Assembly: GCF_009856625.1 (NCBI RefSeq)
Contig: NZ_CP047241.1
Coordinates: forward strand, 1,178,001-1,242,000
Reading direction: 5' to 3'
Origin: Aquitalea denitrificans
Lineage (GTDB): Bacteria > Pseudomonadota > Gammaproteobacteria > Burkholderiales > Chromobacteriaceae
DNA: 64,000 nucleotides
A model generated the notes under the pieces. It was not told the origin of the DNA and ran no database searches. It was given only the letters and a program-made list of their open reading frames with translations. Positions within the stretch are counted from its first letter, which is position 1. Each line of letters starts with the position of its first letter. This document shows, piece by piece, positions 7,563 to 15,682 of this stretch. Both the position numbers and the translations under genes were made by a program.

Positions 7563-8351
7563 TTACTGGCCGTCCAGCCAGACACGCGCCTGGGCGCTCA
7601 TGCTTTCGGTGCCACCACCAAAACGCACGCCGCGCACCGGGCAGGCGTCCAGATAGTCCATGCCGATGGCCAGCTTGAGGTGATGCTCGTTGGCGGCTAC
7701 GGCATTGGCCACGTCGAAGCTGTGCCAGGCACCGTCTACCCAGGCTTCGGCCCAGGCATGGCTGGAGACATGGTCGGTGGCGTGGGCCGGCGAGTAGACA
7801 TAGCCGCTGACATAGCGCGCCGGAATCCCCAGCTGGCGGGCGCAACTGAGGAAGACATGGGTGTGGTCCTGGCACACGCCAGCGCCCTTGGCAAAGGCGG
7901 CGGCAGCCGGGGTATGGCTTTGGGTTTCGCCAGGCAAAAAGGGCATGTGCTCGCGAATGCCTTCCACCAGCGCTTGGAGCTGGGTGAGGCTGGGTATGGG
8001 CTGGCGGTAAGCGGCGGCAAAGCGGCGTAGGGCCTCGTCCGGGGTGGTCAGTTCGGTCTGGCGCAGGAAAAACAGTGGCGGCAGATCGTCGCTCAGCGGG
8101 GCGGTGACATCGGTCTCCACTGTGCCGCTGACCTTGATGCGGATTTCCTGGTGCGGGTAGTCCAGCGTCAGCACATGCAGGATGTTGCCGTAGCTGTCGG
8201 TACTGCGATGGGCGGCCACCGGCAGTTCCAGCTGCCAGTCCAGAATCTGCAGGCCGTTGCCGCCTTGCGGCGTCAGGCGCAGGTACTGGGTGCTGTGGCG
8301 TACCGGGCTGTCGTAGCGGTACAGCGTTTCATGACTGATGGCGAGTCGCAT
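7563..8351 (-). CDS. Transglutaminase-like cysteine protease/amidase of the Anbu cluster
   Basis: A 262-residue protein with an N-terminal beta-sandwich region (residues 1-110, starting MRLAISHETLYRYDSPV) and a C-terminal transglutaminase-like domain. The catalytic triad is visible: Cys160 (GAGVCQDHTH), His198 (SSHAWAEAW) and Asp213 (SFDVAN). These bacterial enzymes usually hydrolyse or transfer peptide or amide bonds. There is no signal peptide. It lies 36 bp after the alpha-E gene and 46 bp before Anbu. Work on ATP-grasp amidoligase neighbourhoods proposed that such clusters make and remove a peptide modification. Confidence 0.93.
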   Translation of the reverse strand: MRLAISHETLYRYDSPVRHSTQYLRLTPQGGNGLQILDWQLELPVAAHRSTDSYGNILHVLTLDYPHQEIRIKVSGTVETDVTAPLSDDLPPLFFLRQTELTTPDEALRRFAAAYRQPIPSLTQLQALVEGIREHMPFLPGETQSHTPAAAAFAKGAGVCQDHTHVFLSCARQLGIPARYVSGYVYSPAHATDHVSSHAWAEAWVDGAWHSFDVANAVAANEHHLKLAIGMDYLDACPVRGVRFGGGTESMSAQARVWLDGQ

Positions 8352-8387
8352 GGCTATCCCTTTCTGAAAATGAAAACCGGTCTGCGC

Positions 8388-9320
8388 TCAGGCAGCTTCC
8401 AGATAACTGTGGTGAATGGTGTTGCCCAGCAGGATGATGTCGCCGATCAGACTGTCCAGCGTCTGTTCCAGCCCGTCGGCAAAGATGTCCTCGATGCTGC
8501 TGTAGGTGAGCCTGGCCTGGATTTCGCTGGCGCGGCGGCGGGCGGCGCGGCCAGCCTGGCCTTCGATGCGGCCCAGCACCTTGTTGATTTCACCAAAGCA
8601 GGCGCGCAGGCTGCGCGGCATGTCGTGGCGCAGGATCAGCAGTTCGGCCACCCGCTCCGGGGTGATGCTGTCGCGGTAGATGTCGCGATAGGCCTCGAAG
8701 CCGGACACCGAACGCAGCAGCGCCGCCCACTGGTAGTAGTCCAGGATGTTTTCTGCTTCCGGCTCGTTGTCACTGATCTGCTTGGTTTTCACATTCAGGA
8801 TGCGCGCGGTGTTGTCGGCGCGTTCGATGAAGGTGCCCAGCCGGGAAAAGTGGAAGGTGTCATTGCGCAACATGGTGCCGTAGCCTGCGCCACGGAACAG
8901 GTGCGAGCGCTCGCGCACCCATTCCAGAAAGGCCGAGGCGCTGCGGGTGTCCAGGCCTCGAGCCTGCCATTCGCGCATTTCCAGCCAGGTTCCGTTCACC
9001 TGCTCCCACATCTCGGTGGTGATTTTTACCCGCACCACATGGGCGTTTTCCCGTGCATTGCGCATGCAGTTGTAGATGCTGCCGGGGTTGTCGCCATCCA
9101 GCGCCAGATAGTGCAGCACGGCTTGCGGGGTGGGGGTGTGGTGATGGCGCAGAAAATCCGCCGTGCTGCCGGTGACATCCAGCGGCACCAGCAGGTCGTC
9201 CTGCGAGGACGCATGCAGCAGCGACATCTGCAAGCTGACATCCAGCAAGCGCGCGGTGTTTTCGGCGCGTTCCATATTGCGTGCCATCCAGTACAGGCAC
9301 CCTGCCATTCGGCTTAGCAT
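8388..9320 (-). CDS. Alpha-E domain protein
   Basis: A 310-residue, entirely alpha-helical protein opening with 'MLSRMAGCLYWMARNMERAENTARLLDV', the typical start of alpha-E proteins. A second copy of the helix signature, 'FIERADNTARILNVK', occurs near residue 160, pointing to an internal repeat. Alpha-E proteins have no known catalytic residues and always accompany a circularly permuted ATP-grasp enzyme, so a scaffold or substrate-binding role is likely. The start codon overlaps the end of the ATP-grasp gene by 7 bp, showing translational coupling. Confidence 0.92.
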   Translation of the reverse strand: MLSRMAGCLYWMARNMERAENTARLLDVSLQMSLLHASSQDDLLVPLDVTGSTADFLRHHHTPTPQAVLHYLALDGDNPGSIYNCMRNARENAHVVRVKITTEMWEQVNGTWLEMREWQARGLDTRSASAFLEWVRERSHLFRGAGYGTMLRNDTFHFSRLGTFIERADNTARILNVKTKQISDNEPEAENILDYYQWAALLRSVSGFEAYRDIYRDSITPERVAELLILRHDMPRSLRACFGEINKVLGRIEGQAGRAARRRASEIQARLTYSSIEDIFADGLEQTLDSLIGDIILLGNTIHHSYLEAA

Positions 9321-10759
9321 GTGATGTCCTCCTTCAGGATCCAGGTGTCCTTGGTGCCGCCGCCTTGCGACGAGTTGACCACCAGCGAGCCTTCGCGCAG
9401 GGCCACGCGGGTGAGGCCGCCGGCTACCAGCTGCACTTTCTTGCCCGACAGCACAAAGGGGCGCAGGTCGATATGGCGCGGCGCAATGCCGGATTCGACA
9501 AAAGTGGGGCAGGTGGACAAGGATAGTGTGGGCTGGGCGATGAAGTTGGCCGGGTCTTCCAGAATGCGCAGGCGATAGGCTTCGATTTCCGCCTGGGTGG
9601 CGGCCGGGCCAACCAGCATGCCATAGCCGCCGGCGCCGTGAACTTCCTTCACCACCAGCTCGGGCAGGTGATCCAGCACGTAGGCCAGATCTTCCGGCTT
9701 GCGCAGCTGCCAGGTGGGCACATTGTGCAGGATGGGTTCCTCGCCCAGATAGAAGCGGATCATGTCCGGCACATAGGGGTAGATGGACTTGTCATCCGCC
9801 ACACCGGTGCCCACCGCATTGCACACGCTGACGCGGCCTTCGCGGTACACCGACATCAGACCCGGCACGCCCAGCATGGAGCCGGCATTGAAGGCCAGCG
9901 GGTCCAGATAGGCATCGTCCAGCCGGCGGTAGATCACATCCACCCGCTGCGGGCCGGAAGTGGTGCGCATGTAGACATGGCCGTTCTTGACGAACAGGTC
10001 CTGCCCTTCCACCAGCTCCACTCCCATCTGGCTGGCCAGAAAGGCGTGCTCGAAATAGGCGCTGTTGTACTGGCCGGGGGTGAGCACCACCACGGTGGGA
10101 TTATCCACCTCGGCCGGTGCCACCGAGCGCAGGGTGTCCAGCAGCATATTGGGGTAGTGTTCCACCGGCGTGATGTCGTGGTTGGCAAACAGCTCGGGAA
10201 ACAGCCGCATCATCATCTTGCGGTTTTCCAGCATGTAGCTCACCCCGGACGGGGTGCGCAGATTGTCTTCCAGCACGTAAAAGCCGCCGTCGCTGTGGCG
10301 GATGATGTCCACCCCGGCGATATGGGCGTACACCTGGCGTGGCAGATCTATGCCCTGCATGGCCAACTGGTAGCCGGCATTGGTGAGAATCTGCTCCGGC
10401 GGGATGATGCCGGCCTTGAGGATGTCCTGCTCGTGGTAGATGTCGTGCAGAAAGCGGTTGAGTGCCGTGACGCGCTGGATGCAGCCTGCTTCCAGCGTTT
10501 TCCACTCACTGGCGGAGATGATGCGTGGAATGGTATCGAACGGGATCAGCCGTTCGGAGCCGCTCTCGTCGCCGTACACGGCAAAGGTGATGCCGACGCG
10601 GCGAAACAGGGTGTCGGCCTCGCTCTGCTTGTCGCGCAGCCAGGCCAGCGGCGCCTGGTTAAGCCAGTTGGCGAAGTGCTGGTAGGACGGACGGGTGTCC
10701 TGATCCGGTGCCAGCATTTCGTCGTAGTGGGTGTGGTCTAGCGGTGTGATCCGGTGCAT
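9314..10759 (-). CDS. Circularly permuted ATP-grasp type 2 ligase
   Basis: A 481-residue enzyme of the circularly permuted ATP-grasp family, predicted to join a carboxylate to an amine using ATP. Typical blocks are 'GSERLIPFDTIPRII', 'AHIAGVDIIRHSDGGFYVLEDNLRTPSG', 'VKEVHGAGGYGMLVGP' (glycine-rich nucleotide loop), 'ISLSTC'-like 'LSLSTCP' and 'IDLRPFVLSG'. A strong AAGGGGG ribosome-binding site precedes the ATG. It leads the four-gene Anbu operon. The substrate of this enzyme family in Anbu operons has not been established. Confidence 0.93.
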   Translation of the reverse strand: MHRITPLDHTHYDEMLAPDQDTRPSYQHFANWLNQAPLAWLRDKQSEADTLFRRVGITFAVYGDESGSERLIPFDTIPRIISASEWKTLEAGCIQRVTALNRFLHDIYHEQDILKAGIIPPEQILTNAGYQLAMQGIDLPRQVYAHIAGVDIIRHSDGGFYVLEDNLRTPSGVSYMLENRKMMMRLFPELFANHDITPVEHYPNMLLDTLRSVAPAEVDNPTVVVLTPGQYNSAYFEHAFLASQMGVELVEGQDLFVKNGHVYMRTTSGPQRVDVIYRRLDDAYLDPLAFNAGSMLGVPGLMSVYREGRVSVCNAVGTGVADDKSIYPYVPDMIRFYLGEEPILHNVPTWQLRKPEDLAYVLDHLPELVVKEVHGAGGYGMLVGPAATQAEIEAYRLRILEDPANFIAQPTLSLSTCPTFVESGIAPRHIDLRPFVLSGKKVQLVAGGLTRVALREGSLVVNSSQGGGTKDTWILKEDITC

Positions 10760-11097
10760 CGCGCATTCCCCCTTGATGGCTTGTGCAATGCATTACGCAA
10801 TAAGCATGCCCGGCAAAGAGTAGCCGTTGTGGCCGGCAATACGGCAGGCTGTGGTGCAGTGTCGGAGCCCTTATGCACCGGATGCAGGCACTGTCAGGGT
10901 CGGAAGGGGGAATTACCATGTCGGGTGAAGACGGTGCTGCACCGCAATGAAACAAGGCGGCAAGGCGTGGTGCGCAAGCGGCCTGACAATGGTGCAGGCA
11001 CAAGGCGGGCGGGCAGTGGCAGAGACAATGCCGGCAGCCACGGGGCGTGAGGCCCATCGCTGCCGGCTGGTCATGGCCCGAGGCCGGGCCGTGATGG
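10760..11097. other. 338-bp intergenic region between the Roadblock operon and the Anbu operon
   Basis: No convincing gene. Next to the Roadblock stop there is a GC-rich hairpin at 11072-11093 (catggcccg-aggc-cgggccgtg, 9-bp stem with one G-T pair) without a U-tract. It may end the upstream operon. The Anbu-operon promoter must lie here or further upstream; I cannot identify convincing hexamers. Confidence 0.5.
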
Positions 11098-11460
11098 TCA
11101 GAGGATTTCGGCAATATTGCGCGCGGCGCGCTTGGCATCCAGGAAAATCAGGCCCAGCTTGGCTTCACGCCGGGCAATCACGGTGAGTACGGCATCCTTG
11201 CCGGCATAGCTCATCAGGATGTAACCGTTATCGCCCTTTACCATCACCTGTTCCAGCTCGCCTCGCGTCAGCTCCTTGGCGGTGCGTTCACCCAGCGACA
11301 GCATGGCGGCAGCCATGGCACCAACCCGGTCTTCATCTACATCCTGCGGCAGCAGGGCGGCCATGGTCAGGCCGTCGGATGAGATGATGGCCGAGGCTTC
11401 GATATCGGCCGAGGCACCGTTAAGGTCACTCAGGATGGACTTGAGCATCTGTTCACGCAT
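11098..11460 (-). CDS. Roadblock/LC7-domain protein (MglB-like)
   Basis: A 120-residue single Roadblock/LC7 domain: 'ASAIISSDGLTMAALLPQDVDEDRVGAMAAAMLSLGERTAKEL' followed by 'VMVKGDNGYILMSYAGKDAVLTVIARREAKLGLIFLDAKRAA'. Bacterial proteins of this fold, such as MglB of Myxococcus, dimerise and act on partner Ras-like GTPases as GAP, GEF or anchor. Here it is the last gene of the operon that encodes a Ras-like GTPase two genes upstream, which supports that pairing. It follows the 210-residue protein by 49 bp, and a GC-rich hairpin lies just after its stop. Confidence 0.9.
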   Translation of the reverse strand: MREQMLKSILSDLNGASADIEASAIISSDGLTMAALLPQDVDEDRVGAMAAAMLSLGERTAKELTRGELEQVMVKGDNGYILMSYAGKDAVLTVIARREAKLGLIFLDAKRAARNIAEIL

Positions 11461-11509
11461 GGTTTTCTCCAGTGGGTATTCTGTGGCCCGTATCGGGTCT
11501 GCTGTTTAT

Positions 11510-12142
11510 TCAAGCGTAACGACGGCTGAGCAATTCGATCAGCGTCACGAAGTGTTCGTCCTGCAGGCGCGGGATGCCGCCGATCACCAGCACGAAAGAC
11601 TGCTGCCCGACATGCAGGGGGAAAAATCCCAGCTCACTCTGTCCGGCAGGATTGCTGACCGACCAGGCCAGGCTGCTGATGTTGAGGTTGTTCTTCAGCA
11701 GCAGGGCGTGGCGACGGTTCAGCGACATGATGTCGCCGGCCAGGGCGGCGATTTCCTCGGCGGATTCGTGATGAAAGCCCGCCGTGGCGTAATACAGACC
11801 GTTGTCGTCGGCCAGCAGGGCCCGACCGTTGTCCGACAGCGCGGCCAGCAGCGATGGCAGCTGGCTTTCCAGATTGACTGCCAGCGAAGGGCGCGGCTCT
11901 TCGGTGCCGTGGACAAAGTCCAGTCGCTGCAGCCGGTATAGGGTCTCCAGTCCCTTGTCCAGGTCATTGTTGCTCCACTCGGTCAGCAGGGACTCGGTCA
12001 GCGGAACGGAATGGCCCAGCCGCAGAATCTGGGTCAGCAGCACGCGGGCGGCATCCTGTTCCGGGCTGGACACGGCATAGTAGGCCCCGGCCGGGCTGGC
12101 AATCGGGTACAGCGCGTCCTTGAGCGAAAGGTTGTCTGACAT
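11510..12142 (-). CDS. Uncharacterised protein of the GTPase operon
   Basis: I do not recognise this 210-residue soluble protein. The N-terminal part (to about 85) is helical and polar. The C-terminal part, 'GRALLADDNGLYYATAGFHHESAEEIAALAGDIMSLNRRHALLL' then 'SELGFFPLHVGQQSFVLVIGG', has the strand-helix-strand rhythm of a divergent Roadblock/LC7 domain, like its neighbour; that is an inference from pattern only. The gene starts 2 bp after the GTPase stop, so the two are tightly coupled. A GTPase regulator or effector role is plausible from context. Confidence 0.7.
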   Translation of the reverse strand: MSDNLSLKDALYPIASPAGAYYAVSSPEQDAARVLLTQILRLGHSVPLTESLLTEWSNNDLDKGLETLYRLQRLDFVHGTEEPRPSLAVNLESQLPSLLAALSDNGRALLADDNGLYYATAGFHHESAEEIAALAGDIMSLNRRHALLLKNNLNISSLAWSVSNPAGQSELGFFPLHVGQQSFVLVIGGIPRLQDEHFVTLIELLSRRYA

Positions 12143-12144
12143 GA

Positions 12145-12687
12145 TCAGCTTTCCAGCCCGGGATCAATGGAGAACAGCAGGGCCAGCACCAGCTTTTTGA
12201 CGTCCTCCCGGGAGCGGGCATCAATTTCGAAAATGGGTGGCCGCATGTCAAATTTTTCCAGCAGGGCGGCATAGGTTTCGATGCTGGGTGTGGCGCGCAT
12301 ATCGGTCTTGGTGACACCGATCACCAGTGGGGCGTCCTTGAGCATGTCGCGGAAGGCGTTCAGAAAGAACTGCAGATCCTTCACCGGATTGGTACGGGTA
12401 TTGTCCAGCAGCAGGATCAGACCGATGCCGCCCTGGCTGAGGATGTCCCACATGAAATCAAACCGCTCCTGGCCGGGTGTGCCATAGAGATGGACCTTGG
12501 TGGTTTCATCCAGCATCAGCACGCCGTAGTCCAGTGCCACCGTGGTGGTGTCCTTGCGGTTGAGTGTCATGTCAGACGCACGGGCATCGGTGGTAACCGG
12601 TGCAATATCGCTGATGGCACCGATGGCCGTGGTTTTGCCTGCGCCGACCGGGCCGGCAAAGATGATCTTGTTATCGTAAGCACGCAT
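12145..12687 (-). CDS. Ras-like small GTPase (COG2229 / MglA-like)
   Basis: A 180-residue single GTPase domain. G1 is GPVGAGKT (residues 12-19), G3 is 'YGTPGQERF' (68-76), G4 is TKTD (126-129) and a G5-like 'DARS' follows near 156. The G3 aspartate of Ras (DTAGQE) is replaced by Gly69, a known feature of the COG2229 class, while the Gln/Glu after the glycine are kept. Such GTPases pair with Roadblock proteins and set cell polarity, motility or signalling. The gene sits in the middle of a six-gene operon with a Roadblock partner, a FimV-like protein and an ODP-type protein. It has no membrane anchor. Confidence 0.92.
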   Translation of the reverse strand: MRAYDNKIIFAGPVGAGKTTAIGAISDIAPVTTDARASDMTLNRKDTTTVALDYGVLMLDETTKVHLYGTPGQERFDFMWDILSQGGIGLILLLDNTRTNPVKDLQFFLNAFRDMLKDAPLVIGVTKTDMRATPSIETYAALLEKFDMRPPIFEIDARSREDVKKLVLALLFSIDPGLES

Positions 12688-12705
12688 GGATTCGAGTTTT
12701 CCTGT

Positions 12706-14142
12706 TTACAGGCCGATGACTTTTTTCAGCAAGCGGGACAGCAGGTTGCCACTGCCCGGTGCCGGTTTCACCATCGCTGCGCCGGGGGCGTTGCTGGTGT
12801 TGTCGCTGCTGGCGGCTTCGGCCTTGGCGGCGGGCCTTACCGGCTCGGTGGTGATGACCGACAGATTGCCGCTGCGGTTGGGGAGGTCGAGAATCCCGAT
12901 GCCGTAGGCGGCAGCCAGATAGTTGAACAGATGTTCTGGCGGCACCTTGAGCAGGCGGGTGATCAGCTTGAGATTGACCGGGGTCCGGGTGAGGAAGGCG
13001 GTAATGCGCATGGCTTCCGGAATGGGAGCCAGCCGGGTCAGGTTAGGCCAGAAGCGCAGGCGGATCGGGGTGTCGGCACTGATGCCACGCATCAGGCGGC
13101 CCTGACAAGTCCAGATGGCCAGCTGCCAGGCCAGGGTTTGCGGGCGAAGTTCCTGACTGACCGTTGGCAGGGGTTCGTTGGCATAGGCTTGCTGATCCAC
13201 ATCCTGGCTGGGGGCCGCGCACAATGCCTGCAGGCTGTCCAGCGGCTGCAGCAACAGAGCTTTGTCCTGTGCCGGCAGCAATACCAGTACCGGTATTTCC
13301 CTTACTCGTACCACGGCAGCACTGCGCTGGCGCAGCAAGCGGGCCACCATGCCGAACAGGCCGGCATTGGGGTCGAACCGGGCAAAGCTGATTTTGGCGT
13401 AATCGACCTTGCTGGCATCAAGGTGCGGTTCTGCCGTCGCACTGGCCGGACGTTCCGGAGGCAGCATGCTGCGCACCACGTTTACCTTGTTGTCGTGGTT
13501 TGCTGCGGTGCTGTCCGTTACTGTCTCGGCATCTGGCAAATCCATTAACTGCGGCAGGTCGGATGCAGGTGCCACTGCGGCATTCTGCAGGGCTGCCGTG
13601 GCGGCGCGGTGAGCCTCCTGGGACTGGGTGATGACCTCGGACAGCGTCGGTGCCACGCTGGCGACATAGGCGGCGGCTGCGCTGATGGCCTCTGGGGCTG
13701 CCGCTGCGGCAGGTCTGGTTTGCGGCGTCGTAAGGCTGACTTCATGGTGCAGCGCTACCGTGGTTGCCTGCATGGTTGCGCCGGGCCGCGGACGCTGTGT
13801 CTTGCCGAGCAGTTCGCGCATTTGCGGGAACAGGGTTTCAATCCGGACCGGTTTGCGCAGTACTGCTGCCGGAGCTTCTCCGGGAGGTGTGGTGGTGACA
13901 ATCAGTGCCGGCAGGTGTGGATGTTCGGCCCGAAAATCATGCCAGGCATTCCAGCCGTCTACGCTGTCGACATCCACAATGGCCAAATCGGGTAGCTGGC
14001 CGGGGGCTTCATCCAGCAATTGGTAAAGCTGGTGCGAATGGTGCATGCGGAACGCCATGCGAAATACCGACAGCTTGCGGGGGTCCATCCCCACGGGCAA
14101 TACGGTGACGAGTTGAGGCTGGGTGGTGTTGCTAAGCATCAT
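12706..14142 (-). CDS. Degenerate response-regulator-like protein with C-terminal helical domain
   Basis: A 478-residue protein. Residues about 10-112 resemble a receiver domain: a hydrophobic strand with Asp57 and Asp59 in 'LAIVDVDSVDGW', then 'ALIVTTTPPG' and Lys97 in 'VLRKPVRIETLF'. The usual acidic pair after the first strand is missing, so phosphorylation is doubtful. A long Ala/Pro/Thr-rich linker (about 115-260) leads to a C-terminal domain (about 260-430) containing 'LAWQLAIWTCQGRLMRGI' and 'VNLKLITRLLKVPPEHLFNYL', which looks like a winged-helix or DUF4388-type module. It lies between the FimV-like and GTPase genes. Probable role: protein-protein adaptor in the GTPase pathway. Confidence 0.75.
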   Translation of the reverse strand: MMLSNTTQPQLVTVLPVGMDPRKLSVFRMAFRMHHSHQLYQLLDEAPGQLPDLAIVDVDSVDGWNAWHDFRAEHPHLPALIVTTTPPGEAPAAVLRKPVRIETLFPQMRELLGKTQRPRPGATMQATTVALHHEVSLTTPQTRPAAAAAPEAISAAAAYVASVAPTLSEVITQSQEAHRAATAALQNAAVAPASDLPQLMDLPDAETVTDSTAANHDNKVNVVRSMLPPERPASATAEPHLDASKVDYAKISFARFDPNAGLFGMVARLLRQRSAAVVRVREIPVLVLLPAQDKALLLQPLDSLQALCAAPSQDVDQQAYANEPLPTVSQELRPQTLAWQLAIWTCQGRLMRGISADTPIRLRFWPNLTRLAPIPEAMRITAFLTRTPVNLKLITRLLKVPPEHLFNYLAAAYGIGILDLPNRSGNLSVITTEPVRPAAKAEAASSDNTSNAPGAAMVKPAPGSGNLLSRLLKKVIGL

Positions 14143-14153
14143 GGTCTGGTTTC

Positions 14154-15671
14154 TCAGGCCGCAAGACGTTGCTGGTTCAGGCGTTGCTGCATGGATTGCA
14201 CGAAACGGCTGAGCATGGCGGTAATTTCATCTGGCGGGTTGGCCAGCCGCTCGCGAATCTGTCTGGTCAGCCAGGTGAAGCGGGCCAGATCGCCCAGGTG
14301 TTCGTACAGTTTGAGCAAGGGCGGATATAGTTCGGCTTCGGCCGGGCTGGCCAGAATCGCGGTTTCCAGCGTCTGGATCGCCATGTCTATCTGGCCGAAC
14401 TCGATGAATTCTTCCGCTTCGGACAGTGCGTTGTTCAGCGGTGATGCCGTGTTTTCGGCCTGTCTGGAGGTAACCAGCAGCAGCGGTGCTGCCGGTTGGC
14501 TGATCGGAGTGATGTAGGCGAAACGACGTCCGATTTCTTCCAGTTCTAGTCGGTCGGGTTGGCTTTCCAGTGCCAGCAGGACCGGGTGTTCGCCCAACTG
14601 GCAGCCCAGCTGGAACAACTGCTGTTTCAGGCTGTGACCGGCATTGCCGATACCGACATGAAACTGCCACAGATAGCGGCAGAACAAAGACAGCCGGCGC
14701 GTCATGTAACAGGCGCGCAGGGTGTCAATCAGACGCGACAGCGATACACCTTCTTCGCTGGCCATGTCCTGCAGTGCCGGCAGGGCAGCAGCCGGTTCGT
14801 GACAGGCCAGCAAGATGCTTGCCTGACGCGGGCGCGGCAGCATGGTGGTGAGCAGGGTGATCTCGCGGGGGCTGAGTGGTGCCAGCTCGGCACGGCCTTC
14901 CACCAGCGGGACGCGTGGCAGATGGGCCGCCAGCTGTACAGCTTCTATGGCGGACACTGCCGGCTGGCCCGGTGTCTGTACCACGGCGCGCAGCAGGATT
15001 TCCTCATGACCTGCTGCCGGCAGATGATCGCCCAGTTGCTGGTTGACTTCCTCTATGCCCAGGCCCAACCGGCTTTCTGCCAGTACGCGCAGGGACAGGT
15101 TTTGCGGGTCTTCCTGCAGGCCGAGAAACACGGCGTCGGTCAGTTGCTGACGGTCCAGCATGCTGCGCTCGTGCAGGCGCTCCAGCATGTCGCTGTAGTC
15201 GTCGATCCAGCGCAGGGCCAGATACAGTTCGGACAGGCGCTTGAGCTGGCTGGGTGCATTGATCGAGCTGCCATCCACATAGCTGCGTAGTGCAATGGCC
15301 GCCTGTTCCAGGTAGCCGAACTCCAGGAATACTTCGATTTCGGCCAGTACGTCCAGATCATCCACTTCATAGCTCAGGGTCTGCTCATCGGCATCATCCT
15401 CGTCCAGGCTGGTATCGTCCTCGGCATCAGCTGCTACTACAGGAGTTGCTGGCTGGATCATGGCCTGTTCGGTGGCTGACGGTTGCGGTCGACGGATGAC
15501 TGCTTCGGGCAGTAATTGCGGCTGATGGCTGGTGTCGGTTGTGGTCGGCCCGGACTGGCGGCGCAGCAGGGTGATCAGCAAGGTGCCGATCAGCAGCAGC
15601 AATACGGCGCTGGCCGCCATGGCTTCGGGAGAGGCGCTCAACTGGCTTAGCAGGGCGGCGATGGTGTCCAT
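14154..15671 (-). CDS. FimV-like membrane protein with TPR-type repeats
   Basis: A 505-residue protein with one transmembrane helix at about 19-37 (AASAVLLLLIGTLLITLL) followed by positive residues, an acidic Pro/Asp-rich linker (about 40-105) and a large cytoplasmic helical region. TPR-like units appear at about 108-135 ('AEIEVFLEFGYLEQAAIALRSYV') and 415-475 ('EEFIEFGQIDMAIQTLETAI'). This matches the cytoplasmic half of FimV/HubP polar hubs, which organise type IV pilus and chemotaxis machinery. The periplasmic LysM part of full FimV is missing. It lies 11 bp after the ODP gene and 11 bp before the receiver-like gene. Confidence 0.8.
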   Translation of the reverse strand: MDTIAALLSQLSASPEAMAASAVLLLLIGTLLITLLRRQSGPTTTDTSHQPQLLPEAVIRRPQPSATEQAMIQPATPVVAADAEDDTSLDEDDADEQTLSYEVDDLDVLAEIEVFLEFGYLEQAAIALRSYVDGSSINAPSQLKRLSELYLALRWIDDYSDMLERLHERSMLDRQQLTDAVFLGLQEDPQNLSLRVLAESRLGLGIEEVNQQLGDHLPAAGHEEILLRAVVQTPGQPAVSAIEAVQLAAHLPRVPLVEGRAELAPLSPREITLLTTMLPRPRQASILLACHEPAAALPALQDMASEEGVSLSRLIDTLRACYMTRRLSLFCRYLWQFHVGIGNAGHSLKQQLFQLGCQLGEHPVLLALESQPDRLELEEIGRRFAYITPISQPAAPLLLVTSRQAENTASPLNNALSEAEEFIEFGQIDMAIQTLETAILASPAEAELYPPLLKLYEHLGDLARFTWLTRQIRERLANPPDEITAMLSRFVQSMQQRLNQQRLAA

Positions 15672-15682
15672 GGGCAGCAGGC

